Source: Ampelocalamus luodianensis
Lineage: Eukaryota; Streptophyta; Magnoliopsida; Poales; Poaceae
Assembly (NCBI GenBank): GCA_036346255.1
Contig: CM070623.1
Span: 4,320,407-4,384,406, forward strand
DNA length: 64,000 nt
Direction: 5' to 3'
Part shown: positions 1 to 11,741 of the stretch, piece by piece
Layout: each line of letters begins with the position of its first letter
How positions within the stretch are numbered: the stretch's first letter is position 1
Notes under the pieces: generated by a model
The model's database searches: none
Told to the model about the DNA's origin: nothing
Seen by the model: the letters and a program-made list of their open reading frames with translations, nothing else
Made by a program: the position numbers and the translations under genes

Positions 1-228
1 CAAGAAGTGATCACTCTAAACAAAACTAGCCAAAGAATTCAGCCTTGCCATGTCATTTGTTCAAGTTGACAAAATTTATTAAATAGCTAATTATGGCCTT
101 GCTAAGCTACACATGTAAAATAATGATCAAGAAAGCTTAATATACACATCATGACTTGTTCCGTGATTATTGGCTTAAATAATATTTAAAGTTCTAAAAA
201 AAACATTTACAAAGACATACAAAAGAAA

Positions 229-241
229 GCTCCCCCTTAGA
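229..241 (-). promoter_or_regulatory. Polypurine tract-like site of copia remnant
   Basis: On the minus strand this reads TCTAAGGGGGAGC, a purine run of the kind that primes plus-strand synthesis just before the 3' LTR of copia elements. It lies about 200 bases downstream (minus sense) of the gag fragment, so the pol region that should separate them is missing. Positions 1-228 would then be the start of a 3' LTR; they hold no coding frame. Confidence 0.4.
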
Positions 242-436
242 ACAAACTCATTGGGTGACATATCCCCAACTCACTCCGCAAACGGACAACATGAGAAGTA
301 TCAAGCGGCTTAGTGAGATGAGATCTAGGAATCCAGTACTGAGACACACGATATGAAGGAATAGTAACAAAATTAGAACCAGAACACGTGCGCGTGCACG
401 ATCAGAACGCCAAAAAGGAACCTGTTTGACTGCCCC

Positions 437-919
437 TCAAAACAGAGGCAATACAGAACATGAATTATTTGAATCATATCCCAAATCAGCACGTGAAGCA
501 AATTTAAAGCCATTATAAAATTTCTCTAAAAACCTAGCTTTCGCATTAGTTCTAGGGACAACAAAAGAGGTTACATGATTTTGTCTTAAAGCATTCAATC
601 TTTCCTTTTTCTTTTTCTTAGCACGCCTAAAGCAAAATTCATGCAAGTGCCCATCTCTTCCACAATAGGTGCAATGAAATTTAACATAATTAGAATTCTT
701 TTGAGATAATGAGCTAGCACCTACAACATTAGCAGAAGAACTTTGCACAAAACCAGCAGATTTAAACACAGTTTTATGAGGCTCACTTTTTGTTTTAACT
801 AGCCCACTTCTAATGACCATAACTACCTTAGGTGGACTATTCTTGGCATAATCAGTAGCATTAAAACCTAGACCAGTGTTTTTGGCACTCAGTTTTGACT
901 TGTCTAGAATCATATTCAA
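437..919 (-). pseudogene. Ty1-copia gag fragment with zinc knuckle
   Basis: This 160-codon frame carries one CCHC zinc knuckle, CTYCGRDGHLHEFC, followed by a lysine/arginine-rich stretch (FRRAKKKKKERL). That combination is characteristic of nucleocapsid regions of grass Ty1-copia (Sirevirus-like) gag proteins, which bind element RNA. The frame stops soon after the knuckle; no protease, integrase or reverse transcriptase follows, and a polypurine-like site comes next. It is therefore an internally deleted, dead copy. The minus-strand frame at 1167-1394 is very probably the upstream part of the same gag. Confidence 0.7.
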
Positions 920-1166
920 AATTTTCTTGCCAAAAGAAAATCACTCTAAAGTGTCCTTAAAGTACTTATTTTCTTTCGCTAAAGTGGGACAAGTTGTGTA
1001 TTTAACAGGTTCATTTATAAGATTCTTAGAAGCAGTAGACTGAGTCAATATATCTTTTTTTAGCAAAATCATTAAGTTGTCTAGTCAATGCTTCTATTTT
1101 TGTGCTAAGTTTAGGACAATTAGAGCAAGAAAGTGTCTCATGATAAAGCATCTATTGTATTGATTC

Positions 1167-1377
1167 CTAAGATGAATTAAGTCTAGCTTCTAGCAATTCA
1201 CAATTAGAGCAAGCTTTAGATTGAGCATTTGAAATACTTGACTCTAAATATGTAGAAGAACTAAACTTGAGCTTTTCAATTTTATCATTGGCAAGTTTTA
1301 AATTTTCATCACAAGAATCATGTGCCAATCTTAGTTCATCAAGTTTAGCAGTTACATCCCTAAGTTGAACCAAGGTT

Positions 1378-1394
<17 letters not shown>
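1167..1394 (-). pseudogene. Ty1-copia gag fragment, coiled-coil part
   Basis: A 75-codon frame rich in Leu, Lys, Glu and Ser with heptad-like spacing (for example LRDVTAKLDELRLAHD and NDKIEKLKF). It also carries a C-x2-C pair (CSNC). Grass copia gag proteins have such a coiled coil upstream of the zinc knuckle. The frame is separated from the knuckle fragment at 437-919 by stops and frame changes between 920 and 1166. Its first codons overlap a junction near 1378 where gypsy LTR sequence begins, so the apparent start is not original. Confidence 0.5.
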
Positions 1395-2164
<770 letters not shown>

Positions 2165-2170
2165 AGCGCT

Positions 2171-2182
2171 TGGTATCAGAGC
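2171..2182 (+). promoter_or_regulatory. Primer-binding site, initiator tRNA-Met (element A)
   Basis: TGGTATCAGAGC is complementary to the 3' end of plant initiator tRNA-Met, the usual primer for gypsy reverse transcription. It sits seven bases after the LTR terminal CA. The same 12-mer occurs at 40261 and, on the minus strand, at 61749-61760. Confidence 0.9.
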
Positions 2183-2828
2183 TATACTAACTGTAGGACA
2201 AGCCCTAGATAGAATGGCCGTTAGATTAGGACTTAGATTTTAAAATGCAACTCATTGTAGTCATGAAAATGATTCTTAAAATTTAGGAGTCTTGCTAATC
2301 CTTACCTCTCTTAGCATTCTCCTCTTTTCTAAGTCTTTCTTTTGTCATCTCTTCTTATCTCATTCAAAATAGTCATAGTGTTGAGAGATGGGATGCTCTT
2401 CAAAAATAAATGTTTTTAAACACTTTTAGGACCTTAAAACTGAGCCATAATGTTTTACAAAAGTTCTTAAAACATACTACATGAAGATCTCTTAGAAGAA
2501 CCCGTTGTTGACGCTACAAGATGCTTCGTCGGATGGACCTTTTCCCAAAATTTCAGAATCTAGTACTTGCTGAAAATAATGTGATGTATTATTCTTTAAA
2601 ACCCGTCCTACCCTCATTTGGAGTTAAATTGATTGTTATTATAAAGGTCTAGTAGTATGTGAAGACCAAGGGGTAGTATGACATGAATTTTGAGCCATAT
2701 AAGTGGGGTAAATAACATAGAGAATGAATAAGAAAAATATGCTGCAATCCTTTTCTAATCCAGTGTCATTTCTTATCCATGTCTCTTGCCACATAATTAC
2801 TAACTTACCTTTTCTTAAAAACACGTAG

Positions 2829-3673
2829 ATGGCCAGCAACAACATCGACCGCAGCGGTAAAAATAAATCATCCAATGACAAGGTCGGTCTCAACACCAAT
2901 GCCGCTTCCAATGTCACTGCGGAAGGCATCCAACAACTATCAGCAGTGACACTTCAGAATCTGAATTGGTTTTTCGACACCCAGATTCAACTAATGCAAC
3001 AGATAATGCAACAGATGAACAACAATAATACTTCCTCAGCCATTGCTCCTACAACACATGAACAGTGTTCCTACGATAAGGTGCCAAGGATCAAGCCATC
3101 AAAAGTATCTCATAATGATGACATGAGCCATTTTCTTCCTAAAAGTCACCATCCATGGAAGTATGCTATCTATTATAGATGTGGTGAACTAGGACACTTC
3201 ACTTACGGTTGCCCTCAAAAGGGAATCCAAAACAAGATAATCATTATGTTAATTGCAATAGCACTGGTCACTATTTCACCAAGTGTTCCAATAGGAAGGT
3301 GGTCCAGTATCAAGTATGCCGCTGTTGTGGCGAGGAAGGACATTTTGTCAAATGATGCCCCTTACTTAAACAAGCAACCTTAGCACAACAAGCAACCTCA
3401 GCATTGGAGGATAGGTCAGAAGGACCTAAGACGCCACACCAAGCATCAAAGATCTCTCAACCCGTCATAAGAAGCCAAGTGAGTCATGTCATTACAGGAG
3501 AAGCTCAACCTGAGCAGATACATTTGTGGTCCTACCCACTGAACAAGTCGAAGAATTGTGCCTGTATCCGATGTGGAGAGATGGGACAATCGCGCGAGAA
3601 AAATGGCAAGACGCTGGCGGTAGTGCGAGATACTCGCGGTCTATCTTGGTCTCTTCGCCAGCGCGGGATGTAA
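2829..3673 (+). pseudogene. Gypsy gag remnant with several decayed zinc knuckles
   Basis: The frame starting at 2829 (184 codons) has a Gln/Asn-rich middle (repeated QLMQQIMQQMNNN-like stretch) and then a zinc knuckle whose first Cys is Tyr (YYRCGELGHFTYGC). Reading on through a frame change near 3245 gives a second knuckle, also missing its first Cys, then a third (CRCCGEEGHF) that runs into a stop codon. A fourth, with His replaced by Gln (CIRCGEMGQ), lies near 3560. Tandem knuckles bind element RNA in gag. Element A's gag therefore had three or four, all now damaged. Location after LTR and primer site supports gag identity. No pol follows. Confidence 0.65.
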
Positions 3674-3689
3674 TCACCATGAATAGGAT

Positions 3690-4224
3690 AGCTAGCATGG
3701 GTGGGAGCTGGTGGAGGTGACAGGGTAGATGGGCGCAAAATAGTGGGTGGCGATGGAAGGTGATCGAGGGAGAGAGCGAGGTGGAAGAAGGGTTCTAATG
3801 AGTGGGGCCCACATGTCAGTAAGAAGGTGATCGTGTGCTAGTGTGGGCTGGAGCTGGCGATGGGTTTTGGGCTGGCTCAAATGCGGCCTAAAAGTCGGTG
3901 GGAATTCAAAACTGCTTATCAATTTCCAAATCTGGTGAGTCTTTGCGAATTTTGAACCTATCAAACGGCTCCAAAATTTATGAAAAGTTTTGTGAAGGCT
4001 TATGAGACAGTATAGTTTGTTATGTAAATTTTTTAGGAGTTCATATGCTCCGTGTTTTTCTCTAAAATTCCTACAATTTGTTGTTTGCATATGATTTCAC
4101 TATTTGATTTATGCAAAAGCTAAAGAATTCACACAAAATAGTTTTCCGTGCAAAAACATGTTCGGAATTATTCTCCCACTTATTTTTATTATACTTTCCA
4201 AAAATTGGGATTTTTTGGGATGTT
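3690..4224 (-). repeat. Minus-strand LTR fragment inside element A
   Basis: On the minus strand the segment begins TATAACATCCCAAAAAAT at 4224, closely matching the LTR start at 50871 (TGTAACATCCCAAAAATT). It continues as AT-rich U3-like sequence. The far end near 3690 has no LTR terminus, so it is truncated. It ends the readable gag of element A. Confidence 0.5.
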
Positions 4225-4744
4225 ATAGTGGTCGCCGAAACAGTGTGGTGGGCGCAGCGGCCGAGCGGGCGACGTGCACCGGCCGGGGGAGGGGAGGAGA
4301 TGAAGGCGCTCCCGGTGCTTCGGCCGTGAAGATGGGAGAAGGTTTGACCTATCGCTTGTTAAAACAGTGACAAGGTTAATGATTTTAACCTAGGTCCTAT
4401 GGGTATAGTTCTTGATTTTTAACTTCACCTTTGCAACTTAGACGATAACAGTTCACTGTTCATTTCTTGCTGAGCTTCAAAGTCCTAAATCAATCATTTT
4501 ATTATCCCATCCTTATTATTGTTATATTGGACTAAGGTTTACTGATCACTTTGACTTATGTCAAAACTACACATATGCATCCTTCTTAACAGAGTTACAA
4601 AACCATATTTGACTAGAGTGTGCTAATTACATTAGTATCTTCTCATTAATTAATCTTAACACACCAATCAGTCTTAACCATCTCAATCACCCTCACTATT
4701 ATCCTTAATCTAATAACTGTGGGGACCAATTATCATATATATAG
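4225..4744. other. No recognised gene
   Basis: A short GC-rich block (4230-4335) followed by AT-rich sequence. Short frames exist but none shows a motif, splice pattern or protein family I recognise. Confidence 0.5.
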
Positions 4745-4823
4745 TCAGGCACAGTGAGACAGAGCAAATAAATCATGCACAGTGAGACTAAGAGAATGAA
4801 TCATGCACAGTGAGAGAAAATGA
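4745..4823. repeat. 28-bp tandem repeat, about 2.8 copies
   Basis: The core GCACAGTGAGA recurs at about 28-base spacing, each copy followed by an A-rich tail ending in AAT. A TATATATAG stretch lies immediately before it. Confidence 0.7.
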
Positions 4824-4851
4824 TAGAGAGAGCACTAACCAGATGGGACCA

Positions 4852-5480
4852 CTAGTCAGTCACTCCTATACCTCCCACACAGAACAGTAGAGAGAGGGAA
4901 GCAGAGCAAGGAACAGAGGAGGCAGAGGTGGCTCGATGGTGAGGGCGGCGCCAACGGTGGGCTAGGATGGGCAAAATGGAACAAGGGGTGGACGATGGTT
5001 CTAGGAGTGGTGGTGGCACGGTCGGCGGCCGGGCGGCGGCATGCCGCGGCTGGAGCTGGGGGAGAAACGGGGGCGACGGCGCTCGGGTACGAGAGGGAGC
5101 ACAATAGGGGCAGCACGAGCATCCACGGGGTGAGTGGAACTCATCCAAGCGGTCGGTGAAGACCGAGGGAGTCGGAGGCGAGCCGGTGGCGGGAGCCACA
5201 GGCGGCGTAGGAGGTTGACCGCGGGGGCGGCGCTATGGGGAGAGGGAGCCGGAGTGGAAGGCAGGGGGAGGTAGAGAGAGGCCAGTGGGTGCTCTCGGAG
5301 GAGAGAATCGACCGGAGGTGCACCGGGTGAGGAGGACGGCCGAGGCGGCGATGTCGGCCAGCTTTGGTCACTTCTACCATCCGCGTTGGGTACACAGACT
5401 AGCGCTCCCCCTCGGTCATCTGCACTGCACATCCGGGAGGTACGAGATTCTCAGTTTACGTCCAGAGTGTTTATTTTGAC
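4852..5480. other. GC-rich block, no gene recognised
   Basis: Strongly GC-rich, giving long open frames on both strands whose translations are low-complexity Pro/Ser/Arg or Gly/Arg. Such frames are expected from base composition alone. It could be a captured exon or an LTR promoter region, but I found no diagnostic motif. Confidence 0.4.
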
Positions 5481-5534
5481 TAACATCGTTCCATCTTGTA
5501 GCCTTCAGTTGACCATGGGGGTGACGGCCAGTTC

Positions 5535-6060
5535 ATGTCCACTGATGATGAGGATATGGGCCTCCCAGCTCCTACTAGGGAGCAGCACACGGCGTTAAGT
5601 GCGGACCATGGCGGCGGGGTTTGTAGCGTCGCAAGCGAGCTCCTCCGGGTTCGCTGTCCCACTGTACGTTCAAGGCCAGAGCTCCTCCGAGTTGGCTCGC
5701 ACACCGTACGTCCAAGGCCAGAGTTCCTCCACACGACCGGAGTTGCAGCCATCGTACGTTGGGGGCGGACAATTGGAGAGTGGATTTATACAGTCCGTCG
5801 TTCCTGAATTCATTGAAGGTGGCCCCTAGTTCAGCATGCCCTAGCAGGACGACATGTACTCTTACCGAACTCGACTGAGTCAGCTTACTGGTGCACCTCC
5901 GCCCACTCAACAGACTCAACGGTCTCCATACCCCCTCCAATCCGACACGCGCTCTCCGGACCAGCTCGTGTATCCCACGGGACATGCTCGACGCAAAACA
6001 AGGTCGTAGGTGACGCAGACCACGCCTAGCGAGAGCGGTGGCTCTCGACGAGTGAGTCAT
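5535..6060 (+). pseudogene. Possible disordered C-terminal remnant of a transposon or plant mobile-domain gene
   Basis: Three overlapping plus-strand frames can be followed with frame changes. The text is Ser/Gln/Pro-rich with a repeated PxYVQGQSSS motif and later PPPTQQTQRSPYP-like and RRKTRS stretches. Low-complexity tails like this follow the plant mobile domain or Mutator transposase domains in grasses, but the tail alone is not diagnostic and no folded domain is present. I treat it as an unidentified protein remnant. Confidence 0.25.
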
Positions 6061-6300
6061 ATTGTATCCGTGTTATGCGAGTGAGCCATATTGTATCCTT
6101 TAAATGTCGTCAATTTTATGTATGAAAAGTTACATTGCAACTCCATTGGAAACCCTAATTCTGTTAGGAGTACTTTGTGTGGGAATTCATAAAACCCTAA
6201 TTTCTGAAACCTAAAACCATAATTTTCAAGACCTAAACCCTTAATTTTGAAGATAATTTTAGAACACATATAAAATTATAGAAACATTACACAATCATGT

Positions 6301-6520
6301 CCACTCTGTAAGGAGCCTTCAAAACAAAATTCATAATTTTTGGAGCTCATTTTCTATATTTACAAATTCCTACAGACAGTATACTTATATGAAATTCGAG
6401 AAAAATTCAGAATGAATAAAATTATGAAAAATTTACACAGACAAGGCAAGTACACTGTGTTAGGAGGCTCCAAAAACAACTTCAGCATTTTTTGAGCTCA
6501 TGTACTATATTTAAAAATTA
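6301..6520. repeat. Diverged direct repeat, about 150-bp spacing
   Basis: A segment reading roughly TAAGGAGCCTTCAAAACAAA, then GGAGCTCATTTTCTATATTT (6309-6370), recurs in altered form at 6458-6515 (AGGAGGCTCC...TGAGCTCATGTACTATATTT). The intervening sequence is AT-rich and non-coding. From 6521 to about 7700 I see no gene, only a short (TA)n run at 7433-7452. Confidence 0.5.
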
Positions 6521-7706
6521 ATACCAACAAACCGGATTGGAGGAGAGAGAAAGGCCACCTTCTGCACGGCCACCGTGCGGGAGGTGGTGACGTGTCAGCT
6601 CCAAAACCTCCGTCGTATGGTCGCCGTGCGGTAGTGGTGATATTTTTACAAATACCGTACGGTGATGTCAGTCCTGCAAATACACGGCAGAAAAACGTCA
6701 ATACGGCCAAAAATTCTCTGGTTGCCCACTTTGATAGTATGTTAGCTAGTTTTTACTCCAAGCAAGCAACTAAACATTTCTTTGTTGACAAAATCAATAC
6801 TAAAAAATATATAGTTAGCTGGGTCTTAAATACTTTGTCAAGAACTTGGATTTAATTAGCTATGTGAAGATTAGTTGTTTTCATGGCTGAATGATTGACC
6901 GGGCAAAGAAAGAATAAAAGAAAATAAGTGACCAAGTTCATAACAGACAAGGTCTGCCTTTGATATATTAGCGGATTATGCATGCATTCAGACATCCAGC
7001 TGTCCTCCGTTCTCTCTTTCGATAACTTGTTTTTTTTTTTAAAAAAAAGCATTGTTAGAACGCCACGCCCTGCCAACCTAACAAGGCACGGTTCTCTCTT
7101 TTGACAATATAACCTGTCAAAAGTTGTAATTTTCTATTCTCATTGCTAAACGACATATCTACCTGCTTCATCTAATTTATTATTTTGCAACTACTTTTCT
7201 TTCTGCTGTTGCGTTATTTTAAATCGAATGGAGTACTGTTTGCGGTGTATACTCCTGTACTGGTAGATTAGTTGATTAACTTTAAGTCATATATTTAGTA
7301 TATAATGAGATGTTTTATTTTTTAGAGATAATTCTTATTTTCTATTCTTATGCATGTTTATAATTATTATCATTATGTTTTTGGGTAAACATCTTAAGAC
7401 TTGTACTGCGTAGGTTTTATTCACTCCGTGTCTATATATATATATATATATATGCTGTTTCATAGAACGTGAAGTCAACTTTTCTAATTTATCTACTAAT
7501 ATAGGTAAAAAAAATTATATTGAAGGGTTTGTCTATACATAATTCGACTATTTTCTTTCTAAAAAACAGTCACATTTTGAAAGTTCATTTACAACTTCAT
7601 TATACATAAATTACAGTAAATTATTTATGTAATTTTAGTTCTTGGTCACTGTAATTATTCTTGAAAGTCTTAATAACTCATATTTCCATCACATAATTCA
7701 AAATCT

Positions 7707-7949
7707 CACATGTACTTTGAGAGGTTGAGCAAAAACAAAGACAAAAAAAATTATATACCAACAAAATACGGCGATGTAGTGAACCCGTTATGTTCTTCAC
7801 ATGTACTTTGAGAGGTTGAGCAAAAACAAATACAAAAAAAATTATATACCAACAAAATACGGTAATGTAGTGAACCCGTTATGTTCTTCACATGTACTTT
7901 GAGAGATTGAGTACAAACAAAGACAAAAAATAAAATTATATACCAACAA
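7707..7949. repeat. 91-bp tandem repeat, about 2.7 copies
   Basis: Copies start at 7707, 7798 and 7889, each with CACATGTACTTTGAGAG, then an A-rich run, TTATATACCAACAA and (first two copies) GTAGTGAACCCGTTATGTTC. The first two copies are nearly identical, so the duplication is fairly recent. The third is cut short. Confidence 0.9.
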
Positions 7950-8202
7950 TCAGATAGCTTAGAGAGATCAAAAGTGGAAGCTAGCAAGCAAGAAAAGAAC
8001 AGGAAACACCTACAGCTAATCCTCCTCCTCCTCCCAAATTTCTCATAGCTTCCATCAACTTTCTAGCTAGCCCTTCAGCTTCAAATCAAGTGCAGCTTAA
8101 GCATATAGTTGATCACTAGCTAGTGAAGCCAAGCAGCTAGCTTTTTATTAGTTCCCTGCCGGCCATAAGCTTCTGCCGCGGCTTCAAGGCGGGCGAGCTG
8201 CA

Positions 8203-8277
8203 ATGGAGGAGCAGCTGAACCCACTGGCCGTGACGCACCTGCTGCAGCACCAATCTAAAAGCACATCCAATGAATAG
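8203..8277 (+). pseudogene. Truncated first exon of a WNK-related / MYC-MYB N-terminal domain gene
   Basis: A 24-codon frame begins MEEQLNPLAVTHLLQH. From knowledge of the family, this is the start of plant proteins described as WNK-related or bHLH-MYC/R2R3-MYB N-terminal-domain proteins, where a conserved Leu/Arg-rich segment and VYAVFWRI follow. Here the similarity stops exactly after LLQH and unrelated codons lead to a stop at 8275. The preceding 200 bases look like a genuine grass 5' leader (CT-rich start, CTAGCTAGC repeats, purine context at the ATG). A palindrome begins six bases after the stop. This is a captured or broken gene end, not a working gene. The family call rests on a short match. 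Confidence 0.5.
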
Positions 8278-8282
8278 AAAAA

Positions 8283-8310
8283 CGACTGTTTTGCATGCAA
8301 AAAACAGTCG
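8283..8310. repeat. Palindrome at the gene-fragment breakpoint
   Basis: CGACTGTTTT and AAAACAGTCG pair around GCATGCAA. It starts six bases after the truncated exon frame. It could be a fold-back end of a small element or a rearrangement scar. The following 8311-8700 shows no recognisable gene. Confidence 0.6.
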
Positions 8311-8700
8311 ACAGATATTTAGCAATTCCGTAAAAATAATATTACAAGATATGTTGTAATAAAAAATATATAGCTGTTACCATCAAGTTGTTCCCTCCGG
8401 ATAAAGAAAATAATATTACTAGTTCTGGATGCATGCCACACGTGTTAAAACAAAAAGGGCATCTACCTATAAAGAAAAGAACATCTAGATGCAAGAACGT
8501 GCATACATGCATCATTGACACTTTCGTAGTTAGAAACACTGCGGAAACCCGGTCGATCGTTGACCAGCCTTTCGTAGAGGCATTGGAAACCGCCTGCAGC
8601 TCTGCTCGATGGATATAAATAACACATGGATCGTAACTTGCAGCCTCACCATCACCATTGCTGCATGCGGTATCCACATCCATGACTGCAATTTGCAACT

Positions 8701-9280
8701 TGTGAGGACCCTGGTTTATTTCTATAAGATCGAGGCTTTTCTGGTCTTATGGAAATAACTCTGGGTTCAAGTAAATGAATTCCAAATTAACTTCATCTAA
8801 GTGAGAAGGCCCAACCGAAATTATCGGTTCTCCAGTCCAAGTCTACACTTAATGAGTTAAAAGGGAATTCAAAAATAGCGGGTATATGTGACCGTGTTGG
8901 CTCACAGGATCAGCAACCAACACGCCCATACCCTCATTCAACGTCAATCACAGTCATACAACATTCATACATTGATAATCCAAAAGACATACAACATAGT
9001 AGTTAAGTCTATAACTATCACAAGACGGTCGACCGACCAAATTCAAATAAGAGTATAAAGTAGCAGTGGAAGTAATGTAAATAAACCAAAAGGTCCAGCA
9101 ACTATGTGCCCCATAACCCATAGCAACAAACTGGGAGTTAGATAAAAGGACTACTCGTTAACGTCGCCAAAATCGGTGCTAACGATCTTGTCGGGCGAAG
9201 CATCTTCCTCACCTGAATTTGCAGAGCCGAGTTAAGTACAAATGTACTCGCAAGTCTTACACAAAGGAAAAATTATTTAT
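8701..9280 (-). repeat. Minus-strand LTR fragment
   Basis: On the minus strand it ends ...CAGGGTCCTCACA at 8701, like the terminus of the solo LTR at 25909 (GGGGTCCCACA). It contains the same landmarks in the same order: GTAAGACTTGCGAGTAC...GTACTT, GAGGAAGATG, a GACGTTAACGAG segment and a GGTCGGTCGACC segment. Only the 3' part of the LTR is present. Confidence 0.65.
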
Positions 9281-9767
9281 CTGTCGGTGTTTTAGAACCG
9301 ATCTTACGTAAAGATTGTTTGATTCGGGTGGTCTCCACAATTGATCACGCAGACGAGAGAGACACGGGGATTTTTTATACAGGTTCGGGCCTTCTCCAGT
9401 GAGAATAATAACCCTACTCCTGTGTATCTTGTATTGGGTATCTGGATTACAATCAGCTGAGGGTCTTACTCATTGTCTTCCAAAAGGGCCTCCCTTCTCT
9501 ATCTCTAAAAGACACCTATTTATACTACGCAGTGGTGGCTGTTGTCGTTCCAGGCTCATTAGTCGGTCATTATTACACAATAATGAGAGTAATTACCAGA
9601 GTAGTAACCTTCCCATGCTGTCAAACGGTTATCAGTTAGAGATAGTGGGGCATTATCTGTAGTTATATCAGGCATAACTATGTATTTTGACTGCTTAGAT
9701 TCCCACTATTAAATGGGTCTTCTGACGAGTGGACCCAGTTAATCGTGAGGAAGTCGTGGCAGAGCTG

Positions 9768-9920
9768 GTCATAAAAAAGCTTACAACCAGGGGGGTAGTC
9801 GTAGAAAGGCTTATGACTGGGTACTAGTTGTAGGAAGACTTACGACCGGACGTAATCGTAGCAGGACTTACGATTACACTATAGTCGTAGGGATGCTTAC
9901 GACTAGGAGATCTTACGACT
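9768..9920. repeat. Array 1 of 29-bp hairpin units (GTCGTAG...CTTACGAC)
   Basis: Five to six units follow one another; well-defined ones start at 9798, 9827, 9855 and 9884. Each unit is itself an inverted repeat: a GTCGTAG arm, five or six variable bases, and a CTTACGAC arm. Where one arm varies, the other sometimes varies with it, as in the unit at 9855 (ATCGTAG with CTTACGAT). Confidence 0.85.
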
Positions 9921-10425
9921 TCCTGACTTGCTTTCCCCTTCTAATATTAGGGGATGACATCATATTACATAATTATGGAAATAATAAAATGAGGATTATT
10001 AGATCCTCGTCATCTAGCCCCCCAGCTTCAAGTGAAAATAGCTTACTTGACCGAAGGGTCGTACATGATCTTTTGATCACTAGGAGATCGTGGGGAAAAC
10101 CGTTGAAGGAAAAACTCTTTAACACTCGTTTTTCTCTTGACCAGGAATATGCTTGATCAAAGGAGTTTGTTAAGATCATTGTGACTGCAAGATAGTCGTA
10201 GAATATCTTACGACTTCGAAGCAGTCGTGGCCTTATGATCGGAAGCAAGACCTTTCCGATCGGCTTTTCATTTGACCCGGGGGTCAAGATGGTAATTTCA
10301 CTTGAGGTGTGAAAAAGGTGTCTTGGGACTTTCGATCGGGCAGGTAAAAAGTGTGTCCGTCGAAACAATTCCCGAAGCGGTGGAGACTGTTGGAATTCCA
10401 CGGTGTTTCGTTTCAGGCGTGTGGT

Positions 10426-10432
10426 TATAAAA
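10426..10432 (+). promoter_or_regulatory. TATA box upstream of Transposase_28-like gene
   Basis: TATAAAA in the context GTGGTTATAAAATGGGCC, about 140 bases before the ATG at 10571. Spacing and the CT-rich stretch between fit a plant promoter and leader. Confidence 0.5.
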
Positions 10433-10570
10433 TGGGCCATGGAGGTAAAACTTAGGGTTCTTACCTTTTCACCCAACAGTTTGTTACTTTCTCGTCTCTT
10501 CCGCCGCCGGTGACTCCGTACTCTTTCTCGGAGCTTTCTCAAATCCAATTCTTCCCGCTTTGAGAAAAAA

Positions 10571-11330
10571 ATGGCCAAGATTGTTTCTGAGTGGGCTGAG
10601 TCGGAGATGGACAACGCCAAGATGACTGCTCTGGTTGCCGCCGAGAAGATTCCCGAGGGACTTCTCGTGAAGTGGATTGCGGTGAATGAGCAGCATTGGC
10701 CGTCAGGAGAGGAAGGCCAAATCCCGGTTTTTCAGGCGTACTGTGAGTGCGGTCTCCGATTGCCTACTCACCCCTTCCTCACACTCGTGCTCGAGCACTT
10801 TAGGGTGGAATTAGTGAACCTTGGTCCTAATTCCATCACAATCTTGGCGTGTTCGTGTACACATGTGAGGCCTACAGGATTCGGCGGACCTCGAGCTTTT
10901 CCAATACTACTACGGAATGGTTCGTCAGCGGAATCGCGGTAGTTGTGGTCCAAGCTCCACGGCGGCAAGTTGAAGGAGTACATTCGGATGTTTACCGTCG
11001 TCATGGCGGGGTGGAAGAAGAGGTGGTTCTACTAGGAGGTAACCAAGGAAGACTGACCTCTCATTATTTGAAAAGGCACGGCGATCCTCTTCACGGGACT
11101 CAACTCCCGATAATCTCGACCGGATTGCCCCCTACATTCAAGTTGTTAAAGATTTGAAGTCGGAGGGGCTTACCGGTTGGCACGTGGTGAAAGACTTCAT
11201 CACGCGCCGAATTAGTCCTTTGAAGGCATGAGTTCCTCCCATGTGGAGGTACTCGGAAAGAACGACCCAACCGGGGATTATAAAGGCGGTGAGTAGCAAA
11301 ACTTACTCTTTTGGTTTTGTCCTTAATTAA
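10571..11330 (+). pseudogene. Transposase_28-like gag-type gene, first exon, frameshifted
   Basis: The frame from 10571 contains GLRLPTHPFLTLVLEHF and then LGPNSI, followed after a +1/-1 shift near 10850 by VFVYTCEAY. These blocks, in this order, characterise the 'putative gypsy type transposon' domain common in rice and other grasses. Further on, GWHVVKDFITRRISPLKA then a stop (at about 11229) and a VPPMW segment continue the usual order. Likely donor GTGAGTAG at 11289. The function of this domain is not established; it is found in non-autonomous retroelement-like genes. Frameshift and stop make it non-functional. Confidence 0.65.
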
Positions 11331-11522
11331 TCATGATTTAGTCTTTTAATCGTCTTGTTTATGTGTATGAGATCTTCCGCGGCGGAGGTTGGCGCGTGTC
11401 GGGCTCATCTGCGAAGCATCAGATCCAACATTAACGCTCCTCAAATCCTCGCATTTTGACCACGAGAGAGAAAGAAGAGCGCCTAAAGGTAATCAAATGA
11501 TTTTGTCTTTAGGCATTTTGTT

Positions 11523-11711
11523 GTCGTACAACGATATACGACTAACGGGTTTGTCGTAGAAGAACTTACGACTGGATACTGATCGTAGAAAAACTTACGA
11601 CCGAAAGTAATCGTAGGAGAACTTACGACTAGATAATATCGTAGAAAGGCTTACGACTTTTGAACTGGTCGTACTAACGATCAAATAGTGATCGTAGAAG
11701 ATCTTACGACC
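11523..11711. repeat. Array 2 of 29-bp hairpin units (TCGTAG...CTTACGA)
   Basis: Units start at about 11523, 11553, 11582, 11610, 11638, 11668 and 11691. They have the same palindromic design as the array at 9768-9920 and similar 28-30 base spacing. It lies in the presumed intron between the two coding blocks of the element. Confidence 0.85.
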
Positions 11712-11741
11712 ACTTTCTTTCTATTTCAATAGAAAGTTGGC

